This document shows, in pieces, positions 7,856 to 21,437 of a DNA stretch of 64,000 nt (position 1 is the first letter of the stretch; the number at the start of each line of letters is the position of its first letter). The translations under genes were made by a program, and so were the position numbers. Origin of the DNA: Alistipes dispar (GTDB lineage Bacteria; Bacteroidota; Bacteroidia; Bacteroidales; Rikenellaceae); contig NZ_AP019736.1 of the NCBI RefSeq assembly GCF_006542685.1, positions 902,001 through 966,000 of the forward strand. Direction: 5' to 3'. The notes under the pieces were generated by a model. That model did no database searches, had not been told where the DNA came from, and worked only from the letters and a program-made list of their open reading frames with translations.

Positions 7856-9343
7856 ATGAAAAAAACACTTCTCCTGCTCGCCGCCGTCGCAACCGCCTCG
7901 GGCGCATTCGCCGAAGGTTACCAGGTAAACAACTTCTCGGCCCGTCAGGCCGGCATGGCCAATGTCGGCACGGCGATGAAACTCGGTGCGGAGTCGATCT
8001 ACTTCAACCCGGCGGCCACGGCATTCCAGGAGTCGAAATTCAACATCTCCGTCGGTGCGACGGGTATCCTTTCCTACGTGTCAGCCTCGACGCTCCCCTC
8101 GATGGAAAACGGCTACGAGAGCTCGCTCACGGAGGATTCGGACAACAAAATGTCCACCCCGCTGCACATGTACATCAACTACAAACCCGCCGAGCGCTGG
8201 GCCGTGGGCCTGGGTTTCTACACCCCGAACGGCTCCTCGATGAACTGGGGCGACAACTGGTCGGGATCGCACCTCATCCAGCAGATCAACCTCGCGGCCT
8301 ACACCTTCCAGCCCACCGTCTCGTTCAGGATCTGCGACCGTCTCTCCGTCGGCGCGGGACTGATGCTCACGTGGGGCAACTTCGACCTGTCGCGCGCCAT
8401 GCTGCCCATCGGCGCCGGCAACAAGACCCTCGCCCAGGGATTCAACACGATCGGCAAGCTGCTGCCCGCGCTGGGTGCGGGCGCCGGCCTCTCGCCCGAG
8501 GAGATCGCCCGATACCAGGCCATGGCCCAGCAGGGCGAGACCTACTTCACCGACAACCTGCAGGACAAATCCATCGTCTCGGCCAAGCTGGAGGGCAACG
8601 CCAACCTCGCCGTGGGCGTGAACGCCGGCATTCTCTGGGACGTGACCGACGAATGGTCGATCGCCATGAGCTACCGTTCGCGGATGGACATGAAGGTCGA
8701 TAAGGGCACGGCGCAGCTCATCTACGCCTCGCAGGAATCGCAGCAGTTGCTTTCGTTCCTCAACCAGATGCTCCAGACGGCCGGTCAGCCCTCCGCGATT
8801 CCGGCACTGGACAAGGGTACGTTCCACACCCAACTGGCGCTCCCGACGACCGTGACGTGGGGCGTCTCCTACCGTCCGAACGACAAGTGGCGCATGGGCG
8901 TCGATCTGCAGTGGATCGGCTGGTCGGCCTACAAGGACCTGAACGTGTCGTTCAACGAGAAGGAGCTGGGCATCAAGGACATCTACTCGGTGAAGAACTA
9001 TTCGAACACGCTTTCGGCCCGCTTCGGCGCCGAATACGACGCCCTCGACTGGCTGGCGGCCCGCGTGGGCATCTACTACGACGAAAGCCCCGTGGACAGC
9101 AACTACCTCAATCCCGAAACGCCGTCGATGACCAAGATCAGCTACTCGCTGGGTATGTCGTTCCGGCTGGCCGCCTGCGCAGCGCTCGACGTGGCCTACT
9201 GCTACGTCTCGTCGGCCGACCCCGAGCGCACGGGTTCCTACCCGGTCTATGACTACACGTCGGGAGACCTCGCATCGGTCTTCACGCGCAACTACAAGCT
9301 CCACGCCCACGTACTGTCATTCGGCATGCGTTTCAATTTCTGA
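7856..9343 (+). CDS. OmpP1/FadL/TodX-family outer membrane protein
   Basis: The 495-residue precursor has a signal peptide (MKKTLLLLAAVATASGAFA) cleaved before EGYQVNNFSARQAGMANVG. This resembles the FadL N-terminal hatch (NxFSxRQxGMAxxGTA), followed by ESIYFNPAA, also a family hallmark. The rest alternates amphipathic beta strands and ends in a C-terminal Phe (FGMRFNF), the usual outer-membrane insertion signal. The family transports long-chain fatty acids or other hydrophobic compounds across the outer membrane. The substrate here cannot be inferred. It is monocistronic with a strong promoter. Confidence 0.93.
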   Translation: MKKTLLLLAAVATASGAFAEGYQVNNFSARQAGMANVGTAMKLGAESIYFNPAATAFQESKFNISVGATGILSYVSASTLPSMENGYESSLTEDSDNKMSTPLHMYINYKPAERWAVGLGFYTPNGSSMNWGDNWSGSHLIQQINLAAYTFQPTVSFRICDRLSVGAGLMLTWGNFDLSRAMLPIGAGNKTLAQGFNTIGKLLPALGAGAGLSPEEIARYQAMAQQGETYFTDNLQDKSIVSAKLEGNANLAVGVNAGILWDVTDEWSIAMSYRSRMDMKVDKGTAQLIYASQESQQLLSFLNQMLQTAGQPSAIPALDKGTFHTQLALPTTVTWGVSYRPNDKWRMGVDLQWIGWSAYKDLNVSFNEKELGIKDIYSVKNYSNTLSARFGAEYDALDWLAARVGIYYDESPVDSNYLNPETPSMTKISYSLGMSFRLAACAALDVAYCYVSSADPERTGSYPVYDYTSGDLASVFTRNYKLHAHVLSFGMRFNF

Positions 9344-9359
9344 AACCGGGAAAATTTAC

Positions 9360-9367
9360 TATCTTTG
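9360..9367 (+). promoter_or_regulatory. -7 promoter box TATCTTTG before tRNA-Arg
   Basis: TATCTTTG lies 39 bases before the tRNA 5' end. It abuts the hairpin at 9367-9397, so it could be either tRNA promoter or coincidence. Confidence 0.5.
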
Positions 9368-9397
9368 CGGTGCGCTTCCCTGACGGAGACGCACCGC
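9367..9397 (+). terminator. Hairpin after the FadL-type gene
   Basis: GCGGTGCG pairs with CGCACCGC across a 15-base loop. Only a weak T tract (TGTTTTC) follows. Possible terminator of the porin gene or part of the tRNA leader. Confidence 0.4.
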
Positions 9398-9406
9398 AAT
9401 GTTTTC

Positions 9407-9478
9407 GGCCCTATAGTTCAAGGGATAGAACGAGGGTTTCCTAAACCCTAAATCCGCGTTCGAGTCGCGGTGGGGCTA
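9407..9478 (+). tRNA. tRNA-Arg (anticodon CCT)
   Basis: A 72-base cloverleaf. Acceptor GGCCCTA pairs with TGGGGCT, the D stem is GTTC/GAAC, the anticodon loop is TTCCTAA between AGGGT and ACCCT, and the T-arm is CCGCG-TTCGAGT-CGCGG. CCA is not encoded. Confidence 0.94.
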
Positions 9479-9568
9479 CGAGACGCCGGAACGGATCGCT
9501 CCGTTCCGGCGTTTCTCCTCCGCCCCCGAAAAGAGGCGCCGCCACATGGCGCATTGCCGAATTTGCAC

Positions 9569-9576
9569 TATCTTTG
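9569..9576 (+). promoter_or_regulatory. -7 promoter box TATCTTTG for the serine dehydratase gene
   Basis: TATCTTTG lies 21 bases before the ATG at 9598. It sets that ATG as the start. Confidence 0.65.
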
Positions 9577-9597
9577 CCGCGTCAAACCGCACGAACG

Positions 9598-10800
9598 ATG
9601 GAATCACTCAAAGAGTTATACAAAATCGGGAACGGCCCGTCGAGCAGCCACACGATGGGCCCCAAACGGGCTGCGGAACGTTTCGCCGACCGCTGCCGCG
9701 ACGCGGACGCCTACCGTGTGACGCTCTACGGCTCGCTGGCCGCCACGGGCAAAGGCCACCTGACGGACGTGGCGATCCTCTCGGTGCTGCAACCCGTAGC
9801 GCCGACCGAAATCGTCTGGAAACCCGAGACCGTACTACCCTTCCACCCCAACGGCATGCTGTTCGAAGGGCTGAAGGGAGAGCAGGTCGTCGATTCGTGG
9901 AAGATTTACAGCATCGGCGGCGGCGCACTGGCCAACGAAACCTCGCGGCTCGAAGTGCCCCGCAGCATCTACCCCCTGACCACCGTCACGGAGATCAAGG
10001 AGTGGTGCTACAACGAAGGCAAAACCTACTGGGAGTACGTGAACGACTGCGAGGGCCCCGAAATATGGGACTACCTCGACCGGATCTGGACCGTCATGTG
10101 CGAGACGATCCAGCGCGGACTGAACAACGACGGCGTACTGCCCGGAGGACTGAAGGTCGCCCGCAAGGCCAGCACCTACTGGGTCAAGTCGAAGAGCTAC
10201 AACGATTCGCTCAAGTCGCGGGCCAAGATCTACGCCTATGCGCTGGCGACCTCCGAGGAGAACGCCTCGGGAGGCGTGGTCGTCACCGCCCCGACGTGCG
10301 GTTCGTGCGGCGTCGTGCCGGCCGTGCTCTACCACCTGGCCACCTCGCGCGACTTCCTGCGCATCCGCATCCTGCGGGCCCTCGCCACGGCGGGCCTGTT
10401 CGGCAACATCGCCAAGACGAACTCTTCGATTTCGGGCGCCGAGGTAGGCTGCCAGGGCGAGGTGGGCGTGGCCTGCGCCATGGCCGCCGCCGCGGCCTGT
10501 CAGCTCTTCGGCGGCACGCCTTCGCAGATCGAATACGCCGCCGAAATGGGCCTCGAACACCATCTGGGACTGACGTGCGACCCCGTCTGCGGCCTCGTGC
10601 AGGTCCCCTGCATCGAACGCAACGCCGTGGCCGCCGCCCGCGCCCTCGACGCCAATATCTACGCCACGCTGTCGGACGGCTCGCACCTGGTGTCGTACGA
10701 CAAGGTGGTGGAGGTGATGAACGAGACGGGGCACAACCTCCCGAGCCTCTACCGCGAAACCTCGGAGGGCGGTCTGGCGAAGCGCTACGAGCGGAAATAG
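9598..10800 (+). CDS. sdaA: L-serine ammonia-lyase, iron-sulfur type
   Basis: This 400-residue enzyme converts L-serine to pyruvate and ammonia in the cytoplasm. The N-terminal segment GNGPSSSHTMGPKRAAE is the conserved SSSHT region of the beta domain. The alpha domain carries APTCGSCGVVPAV and the Cys segments LTCDPVCGLVQVPC, which supply ligands for a [4Fe-4S] cluster. Length and order match single-chain SdaA/TdcG-type enzymes. The start at 9598 is preferred because the -7 box overlaps a longer in-frame alternative. It is monocistronic and followed by a strong terminator. It would feed amino-acid fermentation. Confidence 0.96.
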   Translation: MESLKELYKIGNGPSSSHTMGPKRAAERFADRCRDADAYRVTLYGSLAATGKGHLTDVAILSVLQPVAPTEIVWKPETVLPFHPNGMLFEGLKGEQVVDSWKIYSIGGGALANETSRLEVPRSIYPLTTVTEIKEWCYNEGKTYWEYVNDCEGPEIWDYLDRIWTVMCETIQRGLNNDGVLPGGLKVARKASTYWVKSKSYNDSLKSRAKIYAYALATSEENASGGVVVTAPTCGSCGVVPAVLYHLATSRDFLRIRILRALATAGLFGNIAKTNSSISGAEVGCQGEVGVACAMAAAAACQLFGGTPSQIEYAAEMGLEHHLGLTCDPVCGLVQVPCIERNAVAAARALDANIYATLSDGSHLVSYDKVVEVMNETGHNLPSLYRETSEGGLAKRYERK

Positions 10801-10853
10801 CCCGCGCTCCGACGCGACGATTCCCGTTTTTCCGTCCGCTCCCGCCGACAACG

Positions 10854-10889
10854 AAAAACCTCCCCGGTCTTGCGACCGGGGAGGTTTTT
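10854..10889. terminator. Bidirectional terminator between sdaA and rpoC
   Basis: A 15-base perfect stem (AAAACCTCCCCGGTC with GACCGGGGAGGTTTT) around a TTGC loop, with A and T runs on either side. It can end transcription of both convergent units. Confidence 0.92.
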
Positions 10890-10911
10890 CATAAGAAGTT
10901 GCGTCACGCGG

Positions 10912-15171
<4,260 letters not shown>

Positions 15172-15209
15172 ATTTATTGCTTTTTTCTTTCCTCAGTTAA
15201 ACACACACC

Positions 15210-18200
15210 TTACTCGAGTTTGACCGAAAGGGCCAGACCGCGAAGCTCGTGCAGCAGCACGTTCATCGCCTCCGGGATACCCGGCTTGGGCAGGTTCTCT
15301 CCCTTGACGATCGCCTCGTAAGCCTTGGCGCGGCCCATCACGTCGTCGGACTTGATGGTCAGAATCTCCTGCAGGATATTGGCGGCGCCGAAGCCCTCGA
15401 GCGCCCAGACCTCCATCTCGCCGAAACGCTGGCCGCCGAACTGCGCCTTACCGCCGAGCGGCTGCTGCGTGATGAGCGAGTAGGGACCGATCGAACGCGC
15501 GTGCATCTTGTCGTCGATCATGTGGCCCAGCTTGAGCATGTAGGTGACGCCCACCGTGGCAGGCTGGTCGAAACGCTCGCCCGTGCCGCCGTCGTAGAGG
15601 TACGTGCGGCCGCTGTGCGGCAGTCCGGCCTGGGCCGTGTACTCGTTGATCTGGTCGAGCGAGGCGCCGTCGAAGATCGGCGTGGCGAATTTCACGCCCA
15701 GCTCGCGGCCGGCCCAGCCGAGCACGGCCTCGTAGATCTGCCCGAGGTTCATTCGCGAAGGCACGCCCAGCGGGTTGAGGCAGATATCGACGATCGTTCC
15801 GTCCTCGAGGAACGGCATGTCCTCGTCGCGCACGATCTTGGCCACGATACCCTTGTTGCCGTGGCGTCCGGCCATCTTGTCGCCCACCTTCAGCTTGCGC
15901 TTCTTGGCGATATAGACCTTGGCCATCTGGATAACGCCCGTCTGCGGCAGCTCGTCGCCGTTCGTGAGGTTGTACTTCTCGCGCTTGATGGCGGCGTCGG
16001 CCTTCTTCCACTCGATCGTGTAGTTGTTGATCGTGGCCTCGATCAGGGCGTCCGTATGCGCGTCGCCCGTCCAGTTGCACGAGCCGAGGTTCAGGTAGCC
16101 CATCACCACGCCCGTCTTCTCGTCCGAGGACTTGCGGGCGATCTCCTCCAGCAACTTCTGCGAGAACTTCGTACCGGCGGGATAGAGCTCCACGCCGAAG
16201 TAGTCGGTGATGCCCGTGGTAGTCTTGCCCTGCAACAGCGTCCAGAGCTTGGACACGAGCCGCTTGGTCAGCTCGGCGATCTCGGCCGAGAACTTCTCGT
16301 CGAGCTTGTCGAGCTGCATCTTCTCGGCACTCTTGCCCTTCTTGCCCTCCTTGCTGGCGCGGCTGTAGAGCTTCGTGTCGATCACCACGCCGTGCAGCGA
16401 AGGCTGCGCCTTGAGCGAAGCGTCCTTCACGTCGCCGGCCTTGTCGCCGAAGATCGCGCGCAGGAGCTTCTCCTCGGGCGACGGATCGCTCTCGCCCTTC
16501 GGGGTGATCTTGCCGATGAGGATGTCGCCCGGGTGGATGTTGGCGCCGATGCGGACGATACCGTTGGCGTCGAGGTCCTTCGTGGCGTCCTCCGAAACGT
16601 TCGGGATGTCCGAGGTCAGCTCCTCGACGCCGCGCTTCGTGTCGCGCACCTCCATGATGTACTCGTCCACGTGCACCGACGTGAAGATGTCCTCGCGCTG
16701 GATGCGCTCCGAGATCACGATGGCGTCCTCGAAGTTGTACCCCTTCCAGGGCATGTAGGCCACCTTCAGGTTGCGGCCCAGCGCCAGCTCGCCGTTCTGC
16801 GTCGAGTATCCCTCCGTAAGGATCTGCCCCTTCGTGACCTTGTCGCCCGTCAGGACGGTGGGACGCAGCGTGATCGAGGTGTTCTGGTTCGTGCGGCGGT
16901 AACGCGGCAGCGTATAGGTCGTGACCTCCGGATCGAACGACGCGAGGATCTCGTCCTCCGTGCGCTCGTACTTGATCTGGATCTTCGTGGCGTCGGCAAA
17001 AACCACCTCGCCGTCGCCCTCGGCCACGATCTGAATCCGGCTGTCCGAAATCATGTCCTTCTCGATACCCGTGCCGACGATCGGGGCTTCGGTGGTCACC
17101 AGGGGCACGGCCTGGCGCATCATGTTCGAGCCCATCAGCGCACGGTTGGCGTCGTCGTGCTCGAGGAACGGGATGAGGCTCGCGGCGATCGAGGCGATCT
17201 GGTTCGGAGCCACGTCCATCAGATGCACCTCGGAAGCCGTCACCACGGGGAAGTCGGCGCCTTCGCGCGCCTTGATGCGGTCCGGCTCCAGGAAGTTGCC
17301 CTCCTCGTCGATGGGGGTGTTCGCCTGCGCGGCGACCAGATCCTCCTCCTCTTCGGCCGAATAGTAGCGGATATGCGCATTGTCCATATCCACCTTTCCG
17401 TTCTCCACCGTACGGTAGGGCGTCTCGATGAAGCCCATGGGCGAAATCTTCGCATAGACGCACAACGACGAGATCAGACCGATGTTCGGGCCTTCCGGCG
17501 ACTCGATCGGGCAGAGACGTCCGTAGTGCGTATAGTGCACGTCGCGCACCTCGAAACCGGCGCGGTCGCGCGACAGACCGCCGGGACCGAGGGCCGACAG
17601 ACGGCGCTTGTGCGTGATTTCGGCCAGCGGGTTGATCTGGTCCATGAACTGCGAGAGCTGCGAAGTGCCGAAGAAGGAGTTGATCACCGACGAAAGGGTC
17701 TTGGCGTTGATCAGGTCCACCGGCGTGAACACCTCGTTGTCACGCACGTTCATGCGCTCGCGGATCGTGCGCGCCATGCGCACGAAGCCCACCGAGAACT
17801 GGTTCGACAACTGTTCGCCCACGGTGCGGACGCGGCGGTTCGACAGGTGGTCGATATCGTCCACGTCGGCCTTCGAGTTGATCAGCTGGATCAGGTATTT
17901 GATGATGGCGATGATGTCCTCCCGCGTCAGGGTTCGGATAGCCGGATCGATGTCCAGGTCCAGCTTCTTATTGATGCGGAAACGGCCCACGTCGCCCAGG
18001 TCGTAACGCTTGTCCGAGAAGAAGAGCTTCTCGATGACGTCGCGCGCCGTGGCCTCATCGGGCGGCTCCGAGGCGCGCAACTGCCTGTAGATGTAAACCA
18101 CGGCCTCCTTCTCGGAGTTACAGGGGTCTTTTTGCAGCGTGTTGTAGATGATCGAGAAGTCGATGCCCGAGAGGTTCTCCTTGTGCAGCAGGATCGTCTT

Positions 18201-19070
18201 GGCGCCGCTCTCGATGATCTGGTCGATATGTTCCTCCTCGAGGACCGTCTCACGGTCCACGATCACGTTGTTGCGCTCGATCGACACCACCTCGCCCGTG
18301 TCCTCGTCCACGAAGTCCTCGACCCACGTCGAGAGGACGCGTGCGGCGAGCTTGCGGCCCACGGCCTTTTTCAGGGTGGCCTTCGACACCTTCACCTCGT
18401 CCGCGAGATCGAAAATCTCGAGAATCTGCTGGTCCGCCTCGTAACCTATCGCACGCAGCAGCGTGGTGACGGGCAGCTTCTTCTTCCGGTCGATGTAGGC
18501 GTACATGACGTTGTTGATGTCCGTAGCGAACTCGATCCACGAACCCTTGAAGGGGATGATACGCGCCGAATAGAGCTTGGTGCCGTTGGTGTGCATGCTC
18601 TGTCCGAAGAACACACCCGGCGAACGGTGCAACTGGGATACGATGACACGCTCCGCACCGTTGATGACGAACGTTCCACGTTCGGTCATATAGGGGATCG
18701 TCCCGAAGTACACGTCCTGAACGACGACGCCGAAATCCTCGTGCTCGTCGTCCGTGCAATAGAGTTTCAGCTTGGCTTTCAGCGGAACGCTGTACGTCAG
18801 ACCGCGCTCCAGGCACTCTTCGATCGAATAGCGCGGCGGGTCGATATAGTAGTCGATAAACTCCAGAACAAAGTTGTTCCGGGTATCGGTGATGGGGAAA
18901 TTCTCCTGAAACACCTTGTACAGCCCCTCGTTTTTGCGATTCTCGGCCGTGGTGTCCATCTGGAAAAAGTCCCGGAATGATTTAAGCTGTACCTCCAGCA
19001 GATCCGGGTAAGGAACCCGGTTCTTGACTGTCGAAAAGCTGATTCTTTGTTGTGTTTTTGCTGTGGACAT
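15210..19070 (-). CDS. rpoB: DNA-directed RNA polymerase subunit beta
   Basis: 1286 residues. Recognisable landmarks include FFGTSQLSQFMDQINPLAEITHKRRLSALGPGG (in pieces: the rifampicin-binding region near residues 470-510), AYMPWKGYNFEDAIVIS, and the C-terminal part GGKAQFGGQRFGEMEVWALE that clamps with RpoC. It forms the polymerase core with RpoC and alpha subunits. The gene follows rplL after a 238-base spacer that contains a stable hairpin, a likely attenuation point between ribosomal proteins and polymerase. Confidence 0.99.
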   Translation of the reverse strand: MSTAKTQQRISFSTVKNRVPYPDLLEVQLKSFRDFFQMDTTAENRKNEGLYKVFQENFPITDTRNNFVLEFIDYYIDPPRYSIEECLERGLTYSVPLKAKLKLYCTDDEHEDFGVVVQDVYFGTIPYMTERGTFVINGAERVIVSQLHRSPGVFFGQSMHTNGTKLYSARIIPFKGSWIEFATDINNVMYAYIDRKKKLPVTTLLRAIGYEADQQILEIFDLADEVKVSKATLKKAVGRKLAARVLSTWVEDFVDEDTGEVVSIERNNVIVDRETVLEEEHIDQIIESGAKTILLHKENLSGIDFSIIYNTLQKDPCNSEKEAVVYIYRQLRASEPPDEATARDVIEKLFFSDKRYDLGDVGRFRINKKLDLDIDPAIRTLTREDIIAIIKYLIQLINSKADVDDIDHLSNRRVRTVGEQLSNQFSVGFVRMARTIRERMNVRDNEVFTPVDLINAKTLSSVINSFFGTSQLSQFMDQINPLAEITHKRRLSALGPGGLSRDRAGFEVRDVHYTHYGRLCPIESPEGPNIGLISSLCVYAKISPMGFIETPYRTVENGKVDMDNAHIRYYSAEEEEDLVAAQANTPIDEEGNFLEPDRIKAREGADFPVVTASEVHLMDVAPNQIASIAASLIPFLEHDDANRALMGSNMMRQAVPLVTTEAPIVGTGIEKDMISDSRIQIVAEGDGEVVFADATKIQIKYERTEDEILASFDPEVTTYTLPRYRRTNQNTSITLRPTVLTGDKVTKGQILTEGYSTQNGELALGRNLKVAYMPWKGYNFEDAIVISERIQREDIFTSVHVDEYIMEVRDTKRGVEELTSDIPNVSEDATKDLDANGIVRIGANIHPGDILIGKITPKGESDPSPEEKLLRAIFGDKAGDVKDASLKAQPSLHGVVIDTKLYSRASKEGKKGKSAEKMQLDKLDEKFSAEIAELTKRLVSKLWTLLQGKTTTGITDYFGVELYPAGTKFSQKLLEEIARKSSDEKTGVVMGYLNLGSCNWTGDAHTDALIEATINNYTIEWKKADAAIKREKYNLTNGDELPQTGVIQMAKVYIAKKRKLKVGDKMAGRHGNKGIVAKIVRDEDMPFLEDGTIVDICLNPLGVPSRMNLGQIYEAVLGWAGRELGVKFATPIFDGASLDQINEYTAQAGLPHSGRTYLYDGGTGERFDQPATVGVTYMLKLGHMIDDKMHARSIGPYSLITQQPLGGKAQFGGQRFGEMEVWALEGFGAANILQEILTIKSDDVMGRAKAYEAIVKGENLPKPGIPEAMNVLLHELRGLALSVKLE

Positions 19071-19243
19071 CGTAAAATCCGAATTAGTTGAAGTGTAATT
19101 GGGTGGGTTACGCTCCCCAAAATGCGCGGGTCCCTATCCCGCCAATGCCCCCGTATGCGGGCATACTATGCCCCGGGAGCATTCGACTTCCAAAGAGTGG
19201 ACACAGCTCCTGCTCGGCACTTCCAGTCTTTAGACCAAGAAAA

Positions 19244-19277
19244 GGCATAGAGCTTACACGCCGGTAAGCCCTATACC
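19244..19277 (-). promoter_or_regulatory. Hairpin in the rplL-rpoB spacer, probable attenuator
   Basis: On the transcribed strand GGTATAGGGCTTAC pairs with GTAAGCTCTATGCC (14 bases, one G-T and one mismatch-tolerant pair) around CGGCGT-type loop. It sits about 175 bases before the rpoB ATG, with no T run directly after it, so partial termination or RNA processing is more likely than full termination. Confidence 0.55.
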
Positions 19278-19308
19278 TGATCGTCTGATGCAGCGTTAAG
19301 CAGCAATG

Positions 19309-19686
19309 CTACTTAAGCTCAACTTCAGCACCTGCCTCCTCGAGCTGGCCTTTGATCTGCTCGGCCTCCTCCTTGGAAACACCCTCCTTGACAGCCTTGG
19401 GAGCGCCGTCCACGAGAGCCTTGGCGTCACCCAGCGACAGGCCGGCAACATCCTTCACAACCTTGATGACCTGGAGCTTGGCCTGGCCTGCGCTCTTCAG
19501 GATCACGTCGAACGACGTCTTCTCGGCAGCGGCAGCCTCGCCTGCGCCTGCAGCGGGGGCTGCAACGGCAACAGCGGCAGCGGCCGGCTCAATGCCATAC
19601 TCCTCCTTGAGGATCTGTGCGAGTTCGTTTACCTCGGTCACCTTCAGGTTAACCAGTTCTTCAGCAAGTTTCTTTACGTCTGCCAT
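19309..19686 (-). CDS. rplL: 50S ribosomal protein L7/L12
   Basis: 125 residues. The N-terminal dimerisation helix (MADVKKLAEELVNLKVTEVNEL), the Ala/Gly-rich hinge (AAAAVAVAAPAAGAGEA) and the globular C-terminal domain (KLQVIKVVKDVAGLSLGDAK) are all present. It forms the ribosomal stalk with L10 and recruits translation factors. It lies 41 bases downstream of rplJ in the same operon. Confidence 0.99.
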   Translation of the reverse strand: MADVKKLAEELVNLKVTEVNELAQILKEEYGIEPAAAAVAVAAPAAGAGEAAAAEKTSFDVILKSAGQAKLQVIKVVKDVAGLSLGDAKALVDGAPKAVKEGVSKEEAEQIKGQLEEAGAEVELK

Positions 19687-19727
19687 AGTTGTAAGCTTAT
19701 TAATTTGTTTTTAATTTCGGTTTGTGA

Positions 19728-20252
19728 TTAGTTGTTTCTCGATTCGAGCGTCTTCACGAGGCCCGCAATCTTTTGGCCTGCATTAGCCTGCAATGCAGAG
19801 ATAACATTCTTCGCCGGGGACTGCAACAGGGCGATGATGTCGCCGATGAGCTCTTCCTTCGACTTGATGTTACACAGAGTGTCCAGCTGATTGTCGCCGA
19901 TATAGACGCCCCCTTCGGCAAAAGCCGCCTTCAGAACGGGTTTGTCCGACGTCTTGCGGAACTCCTTGATCAGAACGGCCGGAGCTTTCGCAACGTGGGC
20001 GAACATGACCGAGGTGGGACCCTCCAATACTTTCACCAGTTCAGCGTCCGCCTTCTCCGCCTTCTCGAGCGCCTTCGCAAGCAGGGTGTTCTTCACGACC
20101 ACCAGCTTCACGTCGCTCTCGAAGCACTTGCGGCGCAGGGCAGCGGTCTGCTCGGCGTTCAGCGCCTCGATGTCGGCGACATAGAAGTGAGGATAAGCCT
20201 GGAGCTGCTCGGCGAGGCTGTTAATAACAACCAGTTTTTCTTCCTTTGTCAT
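19728..20252 (-). CDS. rplJ: 50S ribosomal protein L10
   Basis: 174 residues. The N-terminal part (MTKEEKLVVINSLAEQL, RKCFESDVKLVVVKNTLLAKAL) and the helical C-terminal L12-binding tail are typical. It anchors L7/L12 on 23S rRNA. In some bacteria L10 also represses its own mRNA. The spacer from rplA is only 18 bases, so no separate leader is visible here. Confidence 0.98.
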   Translation of the reverse strand: MTKEEKLVVINSLAEQLQAYPHFYVADIEALNAEQTAALRRKCFESDVKLVVVKNTLLAKALEKAEKADAELVKVLEGPTSVMFAHVAKAPAVLIKEFRKTSDKPVLKAAFAEGGVYIGDNQLDTLCNIKSKEELIGDIIALLQSPAKNVISALQANAGQKIAGLVKTLESRNN

Positions 20253-20270
20253 CTCTATCTATCCTCCCTC

Positions 20271-20969
20271 TTATTTGGTTTCTACTGATTTGGAATCAAT
20301 CTGCACGCCGGGGCTCATGGTGGTCGAGAGATATACGCTCTTCACATACGAACCTTTGGCAGCAGCCGGTTTCAACTTGAGAATCATGTTCAGGACCTCC
20401 TTCGCGTTTTCCACGATCTGGTCCGCAGAGAACGAGATCTTGCCGACGGTGGTGTGGATGATGCCGAACTTATCGACCTTGAAGTCGATCTTACCGGCCT
20501 TCACCTCGCCGACGGCCTTGCCGACCTCCATCGTCACCGTACCGGTCTTGGGGTTCGGCATCAGGCCGCGCGGACCCAGAATACGGCCCAGCGCGCCGAC
20601 CTTGCCCATCACGTTCGGCGTACAGATGATGACGTCCACGTCGGTCCATCCGCCCTTGATCTTGTCCACGAACTCGTCCAGACCCACGTAATCGGCGCCG
20701 GCGGCTTTGGCCTCGGCCTCCTTCTCGGGCGTGCAGAGCACCAGCACGCGCACCGTCTTGCCGGTTCCGTGCGGAAGCGTCACCACGCCGCGGACCATCT
20801 GGTTCGCCTTGCGCGGATCGACGCCCAGACGGACGTCGATATCAACCGAAGCGTCGAATTTCGTGAACGTAATTTCCTTCAGAAGAGCGGCTGCCTCGGG
20901 AAGTTTGTAAGCCTTACCGGCTTCCACCTTTGCGTAGGCGATCTTTTGATTTTTTGTCAATTTACTCAT
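20271..20969 (-). CDS. rplA: 50S ribosomal protein L1
   Basis: 232 residues with the L1 features FDASVDIDVRLGVDPRKANQ, RGVVTLPHGTGKTVRVLV and GRILGPRGLMPNPKTGTVT. It binds 23S rRNA at the L1 stalk and helps release deacylated tRNA. It is 11 bases from rplK. Confidence 0.99.
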   Translation of the reverse strand: MSKLTKNQKIAYAKVEAGKAYKLPEAAALLKEITFTKFDASVDIDVRLGVDPRKANQMVRGVVTLPHGTGKTVRVLVLCTPEKEAEAKAAGADYVGLDEFVDKIKGGWTDVDVIICTPNVMGKVGALGRILGPRGLMPNPKTGTVTMEVGKAVGEVKAGKIDFKVDKFGIIHTTVGKISFSADQIVENAKEVLNMILKLKPAAAKGSYVKSVYLSTTMSPGVQIDSKSVETK

Positions 20970-20980
20970 CTCTTCAAGAA

Positions 20981-21421
20981 TTACAAGTTAGGAAATTCAC
21001 CGACAACGTTGATACCCATGCTGCGAGCCGTACCGGCAACCATGCGCATAGCGGCCTCCAGCGTAAAGCAGTTCATGTCGGCCATCTTGTCCTTGGCGAT
21101 CTCCTGAATCTGCTCCCACGTCACCTGACCGACCTTGTCGCGGTTGGGCTGCGCGGAGCCTTTCTGTACCTTGGCTGCTTCCTTGAGCTGAACGGCTACA
21201 GGCGGCTGCTTTACGACGAAGTCGAACGACTTGTCGCTGTAAACCGTGATGATGACCGGAAGAACTTTTCCCGCCTTGTCCTGCGTACGTGCATTGAACT
21301 GCTTGCAGAAGTCCATGATATTGACTCCCTTAGAACCCAATGCGGGACCAACCGGGGGCGAAGGATTGGCGGCACCACCTTTGATCTGCAATTTAATAAA
21401 TGCAGCAATCTCTTTTGCCAT
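20981..21421 (-). CDS. rplK: 50S ribosomal protein L11
   Basis: 146 residues: the N-terminal domain has KLQIKGGAANPSPPVGPALG and the C-terminal RNA-binding domain ends with ARSMGINVVGE. It forms part of the GTPase-associated centre. It follows nusG by 16 bases. Confidence 0.99.
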   Translation of the reverse strand: MAKEIAAFIKLQIKGGAANPSPPVGPALGSKGVNIMDFCKQFNARTQDKAGKVLPVIITVYSDKSFDFVVKQPPVAVQLKEAAKVQKGSAQPNRDKVGQVTWEQIQEIAKDKMADMNCFTLEAAMRMVAGTARSMGINVVGEFPNL

Positions 21422-21437
21422 AGTTTTCCTTGGTTAA

